Shown: piece after piece, positions 27,134 to 36,898 of the stretch | Layout: every line of letters starts with the position of its first letter | How positions within the stretch are numbered: position 1 is the stretch's first letter | NCBI RefSeq assembly: GCF_008830365.1 | Contig: NZ_WBKI01000002.1 | Coordinates: forward strand, 806,001-870,000 | Direction of reading: 5' to 3' | DNA from: Serratia proteamaculans | GTDB taxonomy: Bacteria > Pseudomonadota > Gammaproteobacteria > Enterobacterales > Enterobacteriaceae | DNA length: 64,000 bases | The notes under the pieces: model-generated | The model's input: only the letters and a program-made list of their open reading frames with translations | What the model was told of the DNA's origin: nothing | Database searches by the model: none | Translations under genes and position numbers: made by a program

Positions 27134-27772
27134 TTAAGGCTGGGTGGTCAGCAGATAGCGGACCACGGCGGCGTACTCTTTGGCGTAGCCGTCAACGCTT
27201 TGGCTCGCCATACCGGCATTGTCGATCTTGTACTTGCCGGAAACATAAAACGATGGCGTGGCGCGCACGTCCAGCGCTTTGACCGCTTCATTCTGTTTGG
27301 CAATCATGCCCTTCACCAGCAGGCTGTGGCGCGCATTTTCATAGGTGGCCGCATCGACACCGGCAGCGGCAAACACCCGCTGAATATCCTGTTCACTGTT
27401 GATGGCACGCTTCTTTTGCAACTCGTCGAACAGCATGCCTTCGATTTTGTCCTCAATGCCCATCACCATCGCCACCGACCAGGCCTCGGTCAGCTCATTC
27501 CCCAGTTTACCCATCAGGCCAACGTGGTATTTGGTCAGTTTGGTGCCCTCAGGCAATGCCTGGCTGACGGTGCTACCCACATGGTAAGTCTCGGCAAACT
27601 GATAGCACGGGCCGCAATAGAAAGAGAAAAACTCCACCACCGCAGGGGCAGAGGCCACCGGCTTATCCAGGCGGGTATATTGTTCACCCGCGCGGTAATC
27701 CGCCGCCGCAGCGACAGCAGGAAGCAATAACGCCAGTAACGCACCGGCAAGCAGTCGATTCACTTTAGCCAA
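27134..27772 (-). CDS. DsbA-family periplasmic thiol oxidoreductase, CGPC variant
   Basis: A 212-residue periplasmic protein with a signal peptide (LLAGALLALLLPAVAAA). It follows DsbA throughout: EFFSFYCGPCYQF, LPEGTKLTKYHVGLMG and GKYKIDN. The active site is CGPC (thioredoxin-like) rather than CPHC, and the cis-Pro loop is ATPSF rather than GVPA. Both change redox potential and partner choice in known relatives. The start is probably TTG at 27772, 8 nt after GGAG. The true dsbA is presumably elsewhere. It is a single gene with its own terminator. Confidence 0.88.
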   Translation of the reverse strand: MAKVNRLLAGALLALLLPAVAAAADYRAGEQYTRLDKPVASAPAVVEFFSFYCGPCYQFAETYHVGSTVSQALPEGTKLTKYHVGLMGKLGNELTEAWSVAMVMGIEDKIEGMLFDELQKKRAINSEQDIQRVFAAAGVDAATYENARHSLLVKGMIAKQNEAVKALDVRATPSFYVSGKYKIDNAGMASQSVDGYAKEYAAVVRYLLTTQP

Positions 27773-27996
27773 CTTAAATACTCCAATTCAGATGAGAACA
27801 TTGTCCCTAACGCCGTTGTTTATAATCAAATTATCGGTTCAAGGCCAGGCTTTATTACCTTGTATCTATGTGGAATTGACCCATATCAAAGGTGTCGGGC
27901 TGAGAGTCGGTGGTGCTCTCCAACTCAGGGACTATGCTTAAAGGAAGGCGTTGACCGGTGCGTAGCGGCACCAGGAAATCCGATACCGAGGTTAAA

Positions 27997-28245
27997 ATGA
28001 CATCGATTAATAAGAACATTGGCGAATACGACTTCACCGCGCAAAAGAGAGCCGACATGATCACCGGCACCATCAGCGGTGAATTCCCGGACAGCGATGC
28101 CAGCCTTCCCCTGCTGCCATTCTCCGGGACCTTTGCCGCCCCTTCCGTGGCAGAAGCCATCACAGAGATTAAACGTAAGTTCCCCCATATAGAGCCGGCC
28201 ATTATCGATGTATTACGCGATGAAATGCTCAGGGCGGGATATTAA
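27997..28245 (+). CDS. small protein of unknown function
   Basis: An 82-residue acidic soluble protein (MTSINKNIGEYDFTAQKRAD...), starting after GAGGTT. The middle is Pro/Ser-rich (PDSDASLPLLPFSGTFAAPS) and the C-terminal third is helical (VAEAITEIKRKFPHIEPAI). No signal peptide and no known family. A terminator directly follows, which supports it as a real monocistronic gene. Confidence 0.65.
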   Translation: MTSINKNIGEYDFTAQKRADMITGTISGEFPDSDASLPLLPFSGTFAAPSVAEAITEIKRKFPHIEPAIIDVLRDEMLRAGY

Positions 28246-28258
28246 CCCGCCCTTTTAA
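28231..28258 (+). terminator. intrinsic terminator after the 82-residue protein gene
   Basis: AGGGCGGG-ATATTAA-CCCGCCCT followed by TTTT; it overlaps the stop codon. Confidence 0.8.
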
Positions 28259-28319
28259 AACAACAGAATAAGCAAACGCCAGAGAGCCGCTCCGCTAATC
28301 ACTATTAGTAAGGGAATAC

Positions 28320-28346
28320 GCTGCGTCAGCGTTCACTGACGCAGCA
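28320..28346. terminator. hairpin after the YncE-like gene
   Basis: CTGCGTCAG-CGTTCA-CTGACGCAG, just beyond the stop codon of the minus-strand beta-propeller gene. There is no strong T run, so factor-independent termination is uncertain. Confidence 0.5.
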
Positions 28347-28354
28347 GGGTAAAA

Positions 28355-29587
28355 CTAGTTTTTTGGCAGTTGAATGCGCACGACGCTTTCCGGTTTACCG
28401 GCCTTGGTGCTGGCACCGTCATTTTTCACCGTCACGAACAGCACGTTGTTGCGGGTGTCCAGCGCCAGGCTGTTAGGGTGCGGTGGCAGTTCTACCCTTT
28501 GCTGGCGTTTGAGAGTCTTCGAATCGAACACCGTCAAGGTACCTGCTCCGTGATCGACACGGATCCCTTTACGGTTAGCGACGTAAACCCGCTGGTTACG
28601 ATCGTCCAGCAGCAGACCGATCGGCACTTCGTCGGTTAATTCGCTGGCCAACACCTTGCCGCTGTCCGCATCCAGTGCAAACACCCGATGGCCACTGCTG
28701 CGCTTCGCGTAGTCATGCCCCAAATGAGTGTTACGGTAGTTATCGCGATCGATGCCCTGATCTACGCCTAACAAGCGGTTGTTCTTGCCGTCATACACCA
28801 GGTTCAGCAATTGATCCGCCTGGATCTCCTGAGTGGAGGCGATCGCCAACGTATCGGCATTCAGGGTGATCAGTTGCCCCTGCATGTTGGAGACGAAGAC
28901 CCGCCGCCCTTTTTCATCGATAGTGATCCCCACCGCGTTGTAACCGAAACCGGGGATGGTTTTCTCCAGTTTTTTGGTTTTGGTGTCCACCACAAACAGC
29001 ACGCTGTCGACCCCGAACCCCAGTCCCGGCAAGAACAGGCGGCCGGTCTGCGCATCATATTTTGCCTCACGGATGCGGTATTGATAATCCTCGGTGATCT
29101 TGAAGCGCTTCAGCTCCTCGAGCAGGAACTCCAGCCGCTTGCCGCTGATGCCGGCATCTTTGTAGGTCTTTGCCAGCATCGATTTTTCGGTCACGGGAAT
29201 GCTGTCCAGAGCAAGGTTGGTAGTGGTATCCACCACGCCGACAGTGCCATTGAAGCCCTGCGTCAGATAGAGTCGATGACCGGCATCATCCAGCGCCACG
29301 CCAAAGCCTTTTACCTGCAGAGGGATTTCCGCCTGCACCGCCAGCGTGGCCGGATCCAGACGCAGCACGCGAGATTTCGCCTCTTCCTTCCAGTCCGGTG
29401 CGCTAACAAACAGCGACTGCTGGCTTGGGCTATAGGCCATCTCCACCACCGCCGACGACAACGGCTGACGCTTGATATCCTCTGGCTTAATCCCGCTATC
29501 ACGGGCCTGTGCCGCCCCCGCTACCACCAACGACGTGGCGATCAACAGTGACAATAAAGCGCGAGGTGTTCCTGGTGTTCCAGACAT
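28355..29587 (-). CDS. YncE-like periplasmic beta-propeller protein
   Basis: A 410-residue exported protein (signal peptide ending GAAQA). Seven-blade YVTN/YncE pattern: VEMAYSPSQQSLFVSAP, FGVALDDAGHRLYLTQGFNG, GITIDEKGRRVFVSNMQG and NSLALDTRNNVLFVTVKND. E. coli YncE is periplasmic and lies next to the TonB receptor gene yncD. Here the gene is last in a minus-strand unit after a TonB receptor and an NRPS protein, with 46 bp before it, so a role with the siderophore receptor is inferred. GGAG precedes the ATG. Confidence 0.88.
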   Translation of the reverse strand: MSGTPGTPRALLSLLIATSLVVAGAAQARDSGIKPEDIKRQPLSSAVVEMAYSPSQQSLFVSAPDWKEEAKSRVLRLDPATLAVQAEIPLQVKGFGVALDDAGHRLYLTQGFNGTVGVVDTTTNLALDSIPVTEKSMLAKTYKDAGISGKRLEFLLEELKRFKITEDYQYRIREAKYDAQTGRLFLPGLGFGVDSVLFVVDTKTKKLEKTIPGFGYNAVGITIDEKGRRVFVSNMQGQLITLNADTLAIASTQEIQADQLLNLVYDGKNNRLLGVDQGIDRDNYRNTHLGHDYAKRSSGHRVFALDADSGKVLASELTDEVPIGLLLDDRNQRVYVANRKGIRVDHGAGTLTVFDSKTLKRQQRVELPPHPNSLALDTRNNVLFVTVKNDGASTKAGKPESVVRIQLPKN

Positions 29588-29633
29588 CCGTTTATCTCCA
29601 TGAAAGTAATAAAGTCAGTTAGGGTGAACAACG

Positions 29634-32558
29634 TCATTGCTGTGGTGCCGGTGGCAGAGCCGCAAGTTGCATCTCCCCACTTGCCTGCTGAGAAAAATGC
29701 GAAAACACGTGCTCAATGGTGCCGGCGATCAGCCCCGCCTGTTGCGCGGTATAGTGATCGGTACGGTAGGTCATCATCACGCGCAGGGATTTCACGCCAT
29801 CGAGATTTTCTTCCATCACTTCAAACTGCAGGCCGAGCAAGGATTCGGTTTTCTCCGGCTCCACCTGACGGTAGGCTACCGTGCTGCCGTCCTGCAGGGT
29901 AAATGCGCCGTTCAGCTTGATGCGGCTGTGGATCTGAATAAACACTTCGAACATGTGGTTCTTGCGATCGGCATCTACACCAAACAACCCTTCCTCCACC
30001 AGATCGATGGGAATATCGGTGTAGGGCATCGAACCGTTAATGGTGTTTTTAACCTGGTCGATCAGCCCCGCCACCGTAAGCTGTTCACCAAAGCGCACCC
30101 GGTGCACCACCACGGTAGTAAAGTAGCCGATGGTGTCGAAGAACTCGGCGTCGTTACGGCCTGAGGTAGAGGTGCCCACCAGCAGATCCGCCGGACCACC
30201 CAGCAGCCGCAGCGCCGTGGTAATACCGGCGTAGACTACGTTGAACAGTGAGGCGTTGTTCTTTCTGGCCTGCGCATACAGCCCATCGGCCACCGCCGGG
30301 TCGATGTCGAACTCCAGCCAGCCGCCGTTGACGTCGGCCTCTGCCGGTACCGCAGGGTGGTGCGAGGGTTCCTGCTGGAACAATGGCTGGCCGACCGGCG
30401 CATCGCGCAGGTTATCAAGCCAGTAATCCAGGTGTTGCTGGACGACGCCGCCCGCCTGCTGCTGTCGGGCAAAGGTATGAAACTGCGGTACTTCACTGTT
30501 CCACTGCGCTGGCTGCCCCGCCATGCGGTCACGGTAAGCCATGCCCAGTTCGTCCATCATCAGGTTCAGCGACCACTCGTCGATCACCACATGATGGAAC
30601 AACAGCGAAAGCAATTGCTGACCGGTTGCCGCATCACGCAGGAAGGTGGCGCGCAACGGCAATTCGGCAGTCAGGTCAAAGCGGTGATCCCCCGCCCTGG
30701 CCAGCAACTCGCTGGCCTTACCGGCCGGTGTGTCATCGGAGAAAGAGAACCAGGCGTAATCCAGCAGCTCAGCGACCGGCACCACCTGTTGATACACCTC
30801 CCCCTGACGTTGAATAAACAGCGAGCGTAATACGCTATGGCGCGTCATCACGTCGATAAACGCCTGACGCAGCGCCGTTTCGTCTACTGGATCGAGGAAG
30901 CTGATGGCAAAGGGCAGGTTGAAGATCTCGTCGTGACCAAACGCCTCGTAAACTTTCCACAGGGAATGCTGCGCCAGAGATAACGGTGCTTGGACGGCTT
31001 CGCCCTGGGATTGCGTGGCGAGTTCCTGCGCGACCGGTAGCGCCACCGCATGACGTTTGGCGTAAGCCGACAATCCTCGGGCGGTGGCGTGACTGAACAG
31101 ATCGTTAATATTGAGTTCGATGCGGTGCAGGCTGAGCAAACGACCGATGACGCGGGTGGCCACCAGCGAGTGTCCGCCACGGTCGAAGAAATCTTCATCG
31201 GCGGTCATCTCCGGTGCGACCAGCGCATCGCGGAATTCCGCCAGGATCAGTTGGGCGATCTCTGCATTTTCTTCCTGCGTATCTTCGACGGCCAAAATGC
31301 ACTCGGCCAGGGTGGACGGTGGTTCTGCAGCGGCAAGCAGCGCCGTGGTTATCATCCCTCCGGCGAGGAAAGCGACAAACTGCTCCAGCAGGAAAGGGGC
31401 TGCATGTGGGGTTAAGCGGGGATCGGCCACCAGTTCCAACACCACCGAATCCGGATCCGGCAGGCTCAACGCCAGCACCAATTCAAAAGGGGTGTGCAGC
31501 GGCGGCAGTAATAGCCGTTCGGCACTGACACCGTCAAGTTGCAGCGCCACCGACGGGTCCGCCAGCCAGGTCACCAGCAGTTGGGCCCACTGAGGATTGG
31601 CCGCTTCTGCCGTTTGCTGTGCCAGCAGTCGGCTTTCCGCCGCAGGATCCGTAGGCTGCAGGGTCAGACGTTTCAATCGTGCCATGCTCATCCAGGCATC
31701 CAGACCACTCGCCTGCTGCGCGTCGTCCTGCGGCACACTCAATTGCACCGGCAGCCCGCCGGATTGAGCTGAGATAAAGCGACCAAAGCGCACGGCAATC
31801 GCCGCCAGCAGCGTCGCCGGGTTGTCTGCGACCGGCAAGACTTTGCGCGCTACGCGGGTCGCTATACGCACCCCGGCCTGTGCCAGAAGCGCATCCTGGG
31901 GTACGGATGTCTGGTAATCCCGCAGAGCCGTCGCCTGACGTGGCCACGGCAGTACCAAATCTGCCGTTTCCGGCTGCGGGGCCACCGCAGGGGTCGTGGC
32001 AAAGCTCTGCGTCGGCTCAATTCCGTTATACAGCGCCGACAGCGTGGTCAATAATTGCCGACAGGAGAGCGTTGGGGCCAAAATATCGTGTGCCACCACG
32101 CCCAGTACCGTACCAACACCGGTGAATAATAGAAAACGCATCGGCGCTTCACACGCCAGTTCGAGAGGCGTGGCCTGCACCTGCAACACACGGCTAACCG
32201 CCTGTCGTTCATCTGTCACTGCCTGAATGCTCACCGGGTTTAGCGTCGCGTTACCGCGCAACTTGCATAAGCCCTGCTCGTCATCAAAGTCATAACGCAC
32301 GTCCAGCTCTGGCATTAGCCGCGTCAGGGCTTCAAGCGCACTGACCAACCGGCCGATATCCGGCTCACCGCCTAATCGCCAAGCCATTGCCTGCTGGCTG
32401 CCACCATCACCCCGCTGCTGGTGCATAAACCACGCCAGCTCTTCCGCTTCGCTTAATGGCTGAGAGGCCTCTGCCGCCCGCGCGCCCAGCTTCTCAAACG
32501 CCAGATCCAGACGCTGGGCCTCGTCATCGCTAAGAATATTGTCAAAATAACCGCTCAC
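29634..32558 (-). CDS. NRPS protein, C(degenerate)-PCP-C (VibF C-terminal half / SchF3-like)
   Basis: A 974-residue nonribosomal peptide synthetase subunit. The start is the GTG at 32558, 8 nt after AAGGAG. Domain 1 (about 1-420) is a condensation fold whose HHxxxDG has become HDILAPT (His157, Asp158), so it should be inactive. A carrier domain follows with intact FFDRGGHSL (Ser464 for phosphopantetheine). The final condensation domain (about 520-960) has HHVVIDE at 655-661. This C-PCP-C order equals the C-terminal half of vibriobactin synthetase VibF, whose first C domain is also reported inactive. The final C domain would pass the carrier-bound acyl-oxazoline chain to an amine acceptor. It is co-directional with the TonB receptor and YncE-like genes. 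Confidence 0.9.
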   Translation of the reverse strand: MSGYFDNILSDDEAQRLDLAFEKLGARAAEASQPLSEAEELAWFMHQQRGDGGSQQAMAWRLGGEPDIGRLVSALEALTRLMPELDVRYDFDDEQGLCKLRGNATLNPVSIQAVTDERQAVSRVLQVQATPLELACEAPMRFLLFTGVGTVLGVVAHDILAPTLSCRQLLTTLSALYNGIEPTQSFATTPAVAPQPETADLVLPWPRQATALRDYQTSVPQDALLAQAGVRIATRVARKVLPVADNPATLLAAIAVRFGRFISAQSGGLPVQLSVPQDDAQQASGLDAWMSMARLKRLTLQPTDPAAESRLLAQQTAEAANPQWAQLLVTWLADPSVALQLDGVSAERLLLPPLHTPFELVLALSLPDPDSVVLELVADPRLTPHAAPFLLEQFVAFLAGGMITTALLAAAEPPSTLAECILAVEDTQEENAEIAQLILAEFRDALVAPEMTADEDFFDRGGHSLVATRVIGRLLSLHRIELNINDLFSHATARGLSAYAKRHAVALPVAQELATQSQGEAVQAPLSLAQHSLWKVYEAFGHDEIFNLPFAISFLDPVDETALRQAFIDVMTRHSVLRSLFIQRQGEVYQQVVPVAELLDYAWFSFSDDTPAGKASELLARAGDHRFDLTAELPLRATFLRDAATGQQLLSLLFHHVVIDEWSLNLMMDELGMAYRDRMAGQPAQWNSEVPQFHTFARQQQAGGVVQQHLDYWLDNLRDAPVGQPLFQQEPSHHPAVPAEADVNGGWLEFDIDPAVADGLYAQARKNNASLFNVVYAGITTALRLLGGPADLLVGTSTSGRNDAEFFDTIGYFTTVVVHRVRFGEQLTVAGLIDQVKNTINGSMPYTDIPIDLVEEGLFGVDADRKNHMFEVFIQIHSRIKLNGAFTLQDGSTVAYRQVEPEKTESLLGLQFEVMEENLDGVKSLRVMMTYRTDHYTAQQAGLIAGTIEHVFSHFSQQASGEMQLAALPPAPQQ

Positions 32559-32614
32559 TGCTCTATCTCCTTGTGCCCGGCCACGCCGGAACATCGGGGA
32601 ACGCTGATGATAAG

Positions 32615-32636
32615 AAGGGGCGTCGATACGCCCCTT
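32615..32636 (-). terminator. hairpin between TonB receptor and NRPS genes
   Basis: AAGGGGCGT-CGAT-ACGCCCCTT, a perfect 9-bp stem in the 100-bp gap of the minus-strand unit. There is little T run after it, so partial attenuation or mRNA end protection is likely, giving more receptor than synthetase. Confidence 0.55.
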
Positions 32637-32658
32637 GTGCAGACTGGCTGCTAACGCA

Positions 32659-34782
32659 TCAGAAGGTCAGTTCAAGTGCCGCACCGATCATACGCGGACG
32701 CTGTTGAGACGCCGTATACACATCATTGCCGGTCACCATCACGCGACGTTCCGAATCAAACAGGTTCTGTGCATACAGAGTGGCGCGGCCATAGGCAAAG
32801 GTGTACGCCAGTTGGGTGTTTGCCGACCAATAGGAACCGATATGCCCGCGTGAGTCGTTGTCGTACTGTGAGTAGTAAGAGTCTGAGAACGCCACGTTGC
32901 CGCTCAATTCCAGCCCGGCCATCAGCTGGTACTTGGCACCCATGTTGGCCGTATAGGCCGGTGCGCGCGCCAACTCATGCCCTTCTACGCCGCTACCCGA
33001 GAACTTCTTGATCTTGGTCTTCAGCAGGCCAACGTTGGTGAACAGCTCGAAGTCCCAGCGCGGCTGCCAGGTAGCGCCCATTTCCGCACCGTAGGTTTCC
33101 ACCTTGTCGGCATTGCGTATCACACTCGAGTTCTCGCCCAAAGAATAAGGCAGTTGCATATCCTTGTAGTCGTTATAGAAAACGTTGCTGGTCAGGATGA
33201 CGTTGGCATCTTTCAAGTGATGACGGGAATACAGCTCATAGTTCCAGACATACTCGGAGCCATAGGTGTAGTTGACCACCGGCGTGCCGATAGTGATGCC
33301 TGCGCCACCGGCGTTATAACCGCGCGCCACCTTGGCACCGTAGGTCTGGGTATCCGTCGGTTTCCAGGCCAGATCGAGCTTCGGCAGGAACACGTCGTAG
33401 GTCTCGTCGAAGTCGATACGCGCGGTGTTGCTGCCGCCGGTACGACGGCGATGCTCGTGCTCCAGGCGGCTGGCAGCGGTAAGATCAACTTTTGGCGTGA
33501 TGGCAAAGGTCAGTTCGGCAAAGGCTGAATTAGTGTCGGTTTTATCCTTGAAACTGGAACCACCGAAAATATTGACGAATTCATCCTGCTTGGCGTGGAA
33601 ATAGCGCAACCCCGCCAACCCATGCAGACGGCTATCCGGCCCACCAAAGCGTGCCACCGGCTCCACATGCACCTCTTTACCGTTAACTTCAGCATATTGA
33701 ATGTTGTAAGCAGTAGGACGGTTGATATTAAAGTCGGTGTAGATCACCCGGTTTTCCAGCGTCAGGCTGTCGGACTGTTCCCAGGCGATATCCCAAACAC
33801 CACTGTTGTTGTTGCTTTTAAACACCGCGCGACGGGGATCGTGGCGTGGGTTAGTAGGGTGAACCAGTGGGTTGAGGCTCTCGTTTTGCGGTGAGGTGCT
33901 GCCAAAATGGTTAAAGGTCAGCTTGGTGGTCAGTTCGCGCATACCTGCCGGGTTGAACAACAGCTTGGCGCGGGCGGTGGTAGCTTCTACCTCGCGCGGA
34001 TCGCCCACCGGTTCATAAGCAGGGAGGTCGGCATCACTGCGGCGACGCTGACGATCAACGCTGACGCGGAACGCCAACTGATCCTCCACCAATGGGCCGG
34101 AGGCCATGGCGGACAACTGCGAAGAATGCTGATTGCCAACCCCGCCCTTAAAGGCGCTTTCCCAGTCGAAAGTGGGATCCTTACTGGTCATCACAATGGC
34201 ACCGGCAATGGCGTTACGCCCCTGGATATAGCTCTGTGGGCCGAGGAACACTTCAACACGATCCAGATCCCACAGCGACTGCGGGCCGTAGGCTTGTTCG
34301 TTATAGGTTAGCGAGCGGCCATCCAGTGACAGATTGAGGCGCGGACGGGTGCCGCTGAGAAAGGCATTGGCACCGGTGTTAGGACCGGAGCCATCGATAC
34401 CGCGCACGGTGGGCAAATTGTTGCCAATACCCAAATCCACCACGTTGGTGGTCATACGTAGCAAATCAGGGATCTGCAATGCATTGGGCATAGATGCAAT
34501 ACGTTCACTGTCGAACACTTGCACGCTGGAGCCGGTATCAAAAATGCTGCGTTTAATTTTTTCGCCGGTAACCAACAGGCTCTCCGAGTCCTGCCAATTA
34601 TCGTTACGTTTGCTGTCGGCGGTTTCCTGAACCTTCTCGTCCACGACGGCGGCGTTAACGCTGCCCACCGACAAAGAGCAAAGACCCAGAAAGAGTGAGG
34701 AAAATGCCCCAATGGCCTGTAAGCCTGCTTTTTCCTTGTTTCCTACGATTTTATGCCTTTGAGCCGCTGAATGCTTGCTCAT
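32659..34782 (-). CDS. TonB-dependent siderophore receptor
   Basis: A 707-residue outer-membrane receptor with a long signal region ending SVNAA. A TonB-box-like SLLVTGEK lies near residue 70. The plug domain contains PDLLRMTTNVVDLG and DRVEVFLGPQSYIQGRNAIAG. The beta-barrel ends in the outer-membrane signal ALELTF. The genetic context (serratiochelin-type NRPS, Fur boxes) makes it the likely receptor for the locus's own catecholate siderophore. AAGGAG precedes the ATG. It is first in the minus-strand unit and diverges from the Cy genes. Confidence 0.93.
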   Translation of the reverse strand: MSKHSAAQRHKIVGNKEKAGLQAIGAFSSLFLGLCSLSVGSVNAAVVDEKVQETADSKRNDNWQDSESLLVTGEKIKRSIFDTGSSVQVFDSERIASMPNALQIPDLLRMTTNVVDLGIGNNLPTVRGIDGSGPNTGANAFLSGTRPRLNLSLDGRSLTYNEQAYGPQSLWDLDRVEVFLGPQSYIQGRNAIAGAIVMTSKDPTFDWESAFKGGVGNQHSSQLSAMASGPLVEDQLAFRVSVDRQRRRSDADLPAYEPVGDPREVEATTARAKLLFNPAGMRELTTKLTFNHFGSTSPQNESLNPLVHPTNPRHDPRRAVFKSNNNSGVWDIAWEQSDSLTLENRVIYTDFNINRPTAYNIQYAEVNGKEVHVEPVARFGGPDSRLHGLAGLRYFHAKQDEFVNIFGGSSFKDKTDTNSAFAELTFAITPKVDLTAASRLEHEHRRRTGGSNTARIDFDETYDVFLPKLDLAWKPTDTQTYGAKVARGYNAGGAGITIGTPVVNYTYGSEYVWNYELYSRHHLKDANVILTSNVFYNDYKDMQLPYSLGENSSVIRNADKVETYGAEMGATWQPRWDFELFTNVGLLKTKIKKFSGSGVEGHELARAPAYTANMGAKYQLMAGLELSGNVAFSDSYYSQYDNDSRGHIGSYWSANTQLAYTFAYGRATLYAQNLFDSERRVMVTGNDVYTASQQRPRMIGAALELTF

Positions 34783-35286
34783 AGATGTATTCTCCTTTCA
34801 TCCCAGATGCACAAAAATTTAATTGTTTTCACATAGGTAACGACGCTGATTCTCACACTGACAATGGCATTGCGGCCTTCCTGACCTTGCTATGCATATC
34901 CCTGCCGCGGACAACCGCCCCACGCCAGAGAGACTGCGGGCGGAAGCGGTTTTTTGTCTGGAAACGTAAAGAAATGTTAATAATGATAATATTTTACATT
35001 TTTTAATGCAAATCATTATCACTTAAGTAAGTGAGCGCGTTAAAAAACAATCAGAAGGGAAAGCAATAAAGCGAAATTTTCAAATCACCAAAAAAGCCAA
35101 TGATTTCATTTAAAATGAATATAAAACATAACTATATCGATATTACTATTTTATCACCCTGAGGAAATACCGTGATTAACCTCATTACTCCCGCGCCTTA
35201 TACCAACAAATAAAAATAGTAATAATTTTCATTCCCATTAACATTGCAATATATTCTTACAGTCTCTCAATACTGATGGAAACCCA
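34783..35286. promoter_or_regulatory. divergent iron-regulated promoter region, 504 bp
   Basis: This spacer separates the TonB receptor (leftward) from the first Cy gene (rightward) and is strongly AT-rich. Fur-like sites: AATAATGATAAT...TTTTAC at about 34979-34997; AATGCAAATCATTATCA at 35005-35021, close to the GATAAT-GATAAT-CATTATC consensus; and a weaker AAATAGTAATAATTTTCAT at 35214-35232, near the Cy gene. The first two fit receptor control, the last fits the Cy gene. Confidence 0.6.
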
Positions 35287-36885
35287 ATGAAAGCGTTGAC
35301 CACGATGCAGGCCGCCTACTGGGTGGGCCGGCAATCCGAAGCGCCGCTGGGGGGCGTGTCCGCCCACCTGTATGCGGAATTTAACTGCTGCGACCTGGAC
35401 GTCGAACGACTGAGACAGGCCGTTGCCACTCTTTACCAGCATCACCCGATGCTGCGCCTGCAGATCACCGTCGACGGCCAGCAGACCATCGCCCCCTGCG
35501 GCCCGCAGCATGGCCTGCAGTTGGACGATTTTAGCCAGGCGAATACTGTCGATGTCACCCACCGGCTTGCCGAAAAACGTCTGGCAAAAAGCAGCCAAAA
35601 GTTGCCGCTGGAACAGGGTATCCCCTGTGATATCAGCCTCAGTCTGTTGCCGGGTGGCCACAGCCGGTTGCATGTCGATCTGGACATGATCGCCGGAGAT
35701 GCCATGGGTTTCCGTGTGCTAATGGAAGATTTGGCGCGCTTTTATCATCAGTGTCCCGCCGCCCCCAACGACAACGGCGTGGCCTACTTTGACTACCTCG
35801 ACCGACAGCATGCCGATACGGCGCTGCAAGTACGCCGCACCCACGCTCAGGGTTGGTGGCGGGAACGCCTGGCTCAATTGCCACCCGCCCCGCACCTGTT
35901 GCGAACGCCGGACCGCTGCCGTAGCGATCGGCTGGCGCTGCAACTAAACGCCAAAGAAACCAAAGCACTGGAAGATGCGGCCAAAGCGCACCGCATCACG
36001 CTTTCATCGTTGTTTTTAGCGCTGTTCGCCGTCACCGTCGGCCACGGCTGGAACCTGTCGCGTTTTCGGCTAAACGTGCCGTTATTCCATCGGGCCGAGG
36101 AGAACGTCGGCAATATCATTGGCGACTTCTCCAATTTGGTGCTGCTCGGCGTGGAGCTGGATCCTGCTGAAAACCTGCCTGCCTTCTGCCAACGCCTGAT
36201 GGCGCAACTGGCGGAGTTGATTACCCATGCCGACTATCCGGGCGTCAGCGTGATGCGCGATTTGTCGCGCCTGCAGGGCAGCATTCAGCCTTCACCGGTG
36301 GTGTTTACCGCCGGTTTCGGCATCCACGGTAAGGCGCTGTTCTCCGACAACGTCACCCACACCTTTGGCCCGCTGGAATGGGTGATATCCCAGGGGCCAC
36401 AGGTGGCGCTGGATGCTCAGGTGGCACACGCCAACGGCGGCATTTTGATCAACTGGGACGTGCGCCTGGACGCCTTTCCAGATCGGCTGCTGTCACAGTT
36501 GTTCGCCACCTACGGCGCCTTGCTGAAACGGGCCGCCAACCGGCCTGACAGCTTCAGGCAGCCGCTGGCACAGTGGCTGGAACCATGCTCCGCAGCCGCG
36601 TTGGCCCGCCAAATACCGGTGCGTCAATTGCTGCACCGGTTGCTGGCGCGTGTCGTGCCGGATGCCAGGTTGGGCGACGACGATGACATCAACACCCTGC
36701 AACTGCCGCAGGCCGGTCTGCTGGCCTTGCTGGAGGTGGTTAACAAATATCTGCCGGTGGCGCTGACCCCGGCAGACGTGGCAACTCACCCTACCCCGGC
36801 CGCCCTTGCCGCCCTGATCTGTGAGCGGGCACCCCACGCCGACGAGGCGGTGCAAATGCTGTTGAAGGTACTGGCCCCCAAAGCC
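35287..36885 (+). CDS. NRPS heterocyclization (Cy) protein with vestigial carrier domain
   Basis: A 532-residue stand-alone cyclization enzyme (VibF Cy1-like). It opens with the Cy pattern (MQAAYWVGRQ, then GGVSAHLYAEF) and has the DxxxxD motif in DLDMIAGDAMG (Asp133, Asp138), with Gly where Ser is usual. LRLNVPLFHR-type and QGPQVALDAQV segments follow. The last 75 residues align with a carrier domain, but the serine position is Gln474 (LQLPQAG), so it cannot carry phosphopantetheine. Listed end excludes the TGA stop (36886-36888). With the next gene it would form the threonine-derived oxazoline. Confidence 0.9.
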
Positions 36886-36898
36886 TGATATCGGTTCC

